Part shown: piece after piece, positions 5,912 to 5,991 of the stretch
Layout: each line of letters starts with the position of its first letter
Numbering within the stretch: the stretch's first letter is position 1
DNA from: an uncultured Anaplasmataceae bacterium
Lineage (GTDB): Bacteria; Pseudomonadota; Alphaproteobacteria; Rickettsiales; CAIPFW01
Direction of reading: 5' to 3'
DNA: 5,991 nucleotides
Assembly (NCBI GenBank): GCA_903864455.1
Contig: CAIPFW010000159.1
Coordinates: 1 to 5,991 of the forward strand
Program-made: the position numbers and the translations under genes
Notes under the pieces: generated by a model
What the model saw: the letters and a program-made list of their open reading frames with translations, nothing else
Database searches by the model: none
What the model was told of the DNA's origin: nothing

Positions 5912-5991
5912 TTAATCCCATTGCGTTTGTTTTATATTTAAAATTCGGCAACCATGCGAAAATAAATCGCGTTTAAATCGCTTTACAGAGG
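5912..5991 (-). CDS. Possible C-terminal fragment of an upstream gene, cut by the window edge
   Basis: One minus-strand frame is open from the window edge to a TAA at 5914-5912 and would encode 25 visible residues, with R-F-K-R-D-L-F-S-H-G-C-R-I-L-N-I-K in the middle and ending Q-T-Q-W-D. The composition is protein-like and the direction matches kynA, but a 21-codon frame is also open on the plus strand over the same DNA. I do not recognise the peptide. Confidence 0.22.
   Translation of the reverse strand, partial: SVKRFKRDLFSHGCRILNIKQTQWD

Noticed and set aside
5953..5978. GCGA/TCGC short inverted and direct repeats near the right edge
   Set aside because: Four- to eight-base matches only; too short to support an attachment site or CRISPR-like repeat.

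Overview
The window is A/T-rich and carries six genes, all on the minus strand. In transcription order (right to left) they are tryptophan 2,3-dioxygenase (kynA), signal peptidase I (lepB), a short DsbD-type transmembrane thiol-disulfide reductase (dsbD), and a three-gene restriction-modification cassette of nuclease, N6-adenine methylase and specificity subunit. Low GC, long homopolymer tracts, rare Shine-Dalgarno sites and the LepB sequence (a YGYSKY segment after the catalytic serine, an R-N-R-I-F-type C-terminus) suggest an alphaproteobacterium with a small A/T-rich genome, perhaps a Rickettsiales- or Holosporales-like intracellular lineage. That placement is an inference from motifs, not a database result.

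Right part (5095-5991): kynA with a plausible promoter, after a possible 3' fragment of another minus-strand gene at the window edge. Centre (3024-4995): lepB and dsbD form a tight pair 10 bp apart, with the dsbD ribosome-binding site built into the lepB stop codon. Both products act at the inner membrane or periplasm on exported proteins: LepB removes signal peptides and DsbD passes reducing power outward.

Left part (149-2931): a restriction-modification system resembling type IIB/IIG enzymes of the BcgI kind. It has a type I HsdR-like nuclease domain, an HsdM-like methylase and an S subunit with two target-recognition domains, but no helicase/translocase motor. The nuclease and methylase genes are in the same frame, separated by a single TAG codon followed at once by ATG. 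Removing the stop would give one protein of about 610 residues, the size and domain order of a BcgI-type A subunit. The methylase and S genes overlap by four bases (ATGA). This in-frame amber junction is the most interesting point in the window.

The leftmost 148 bases hold no clear homologous gene. A 37-codon plus-strand ORF there has the best Shine-Dalgarno match in the window and runs antisense into the 3' end of the S gene.
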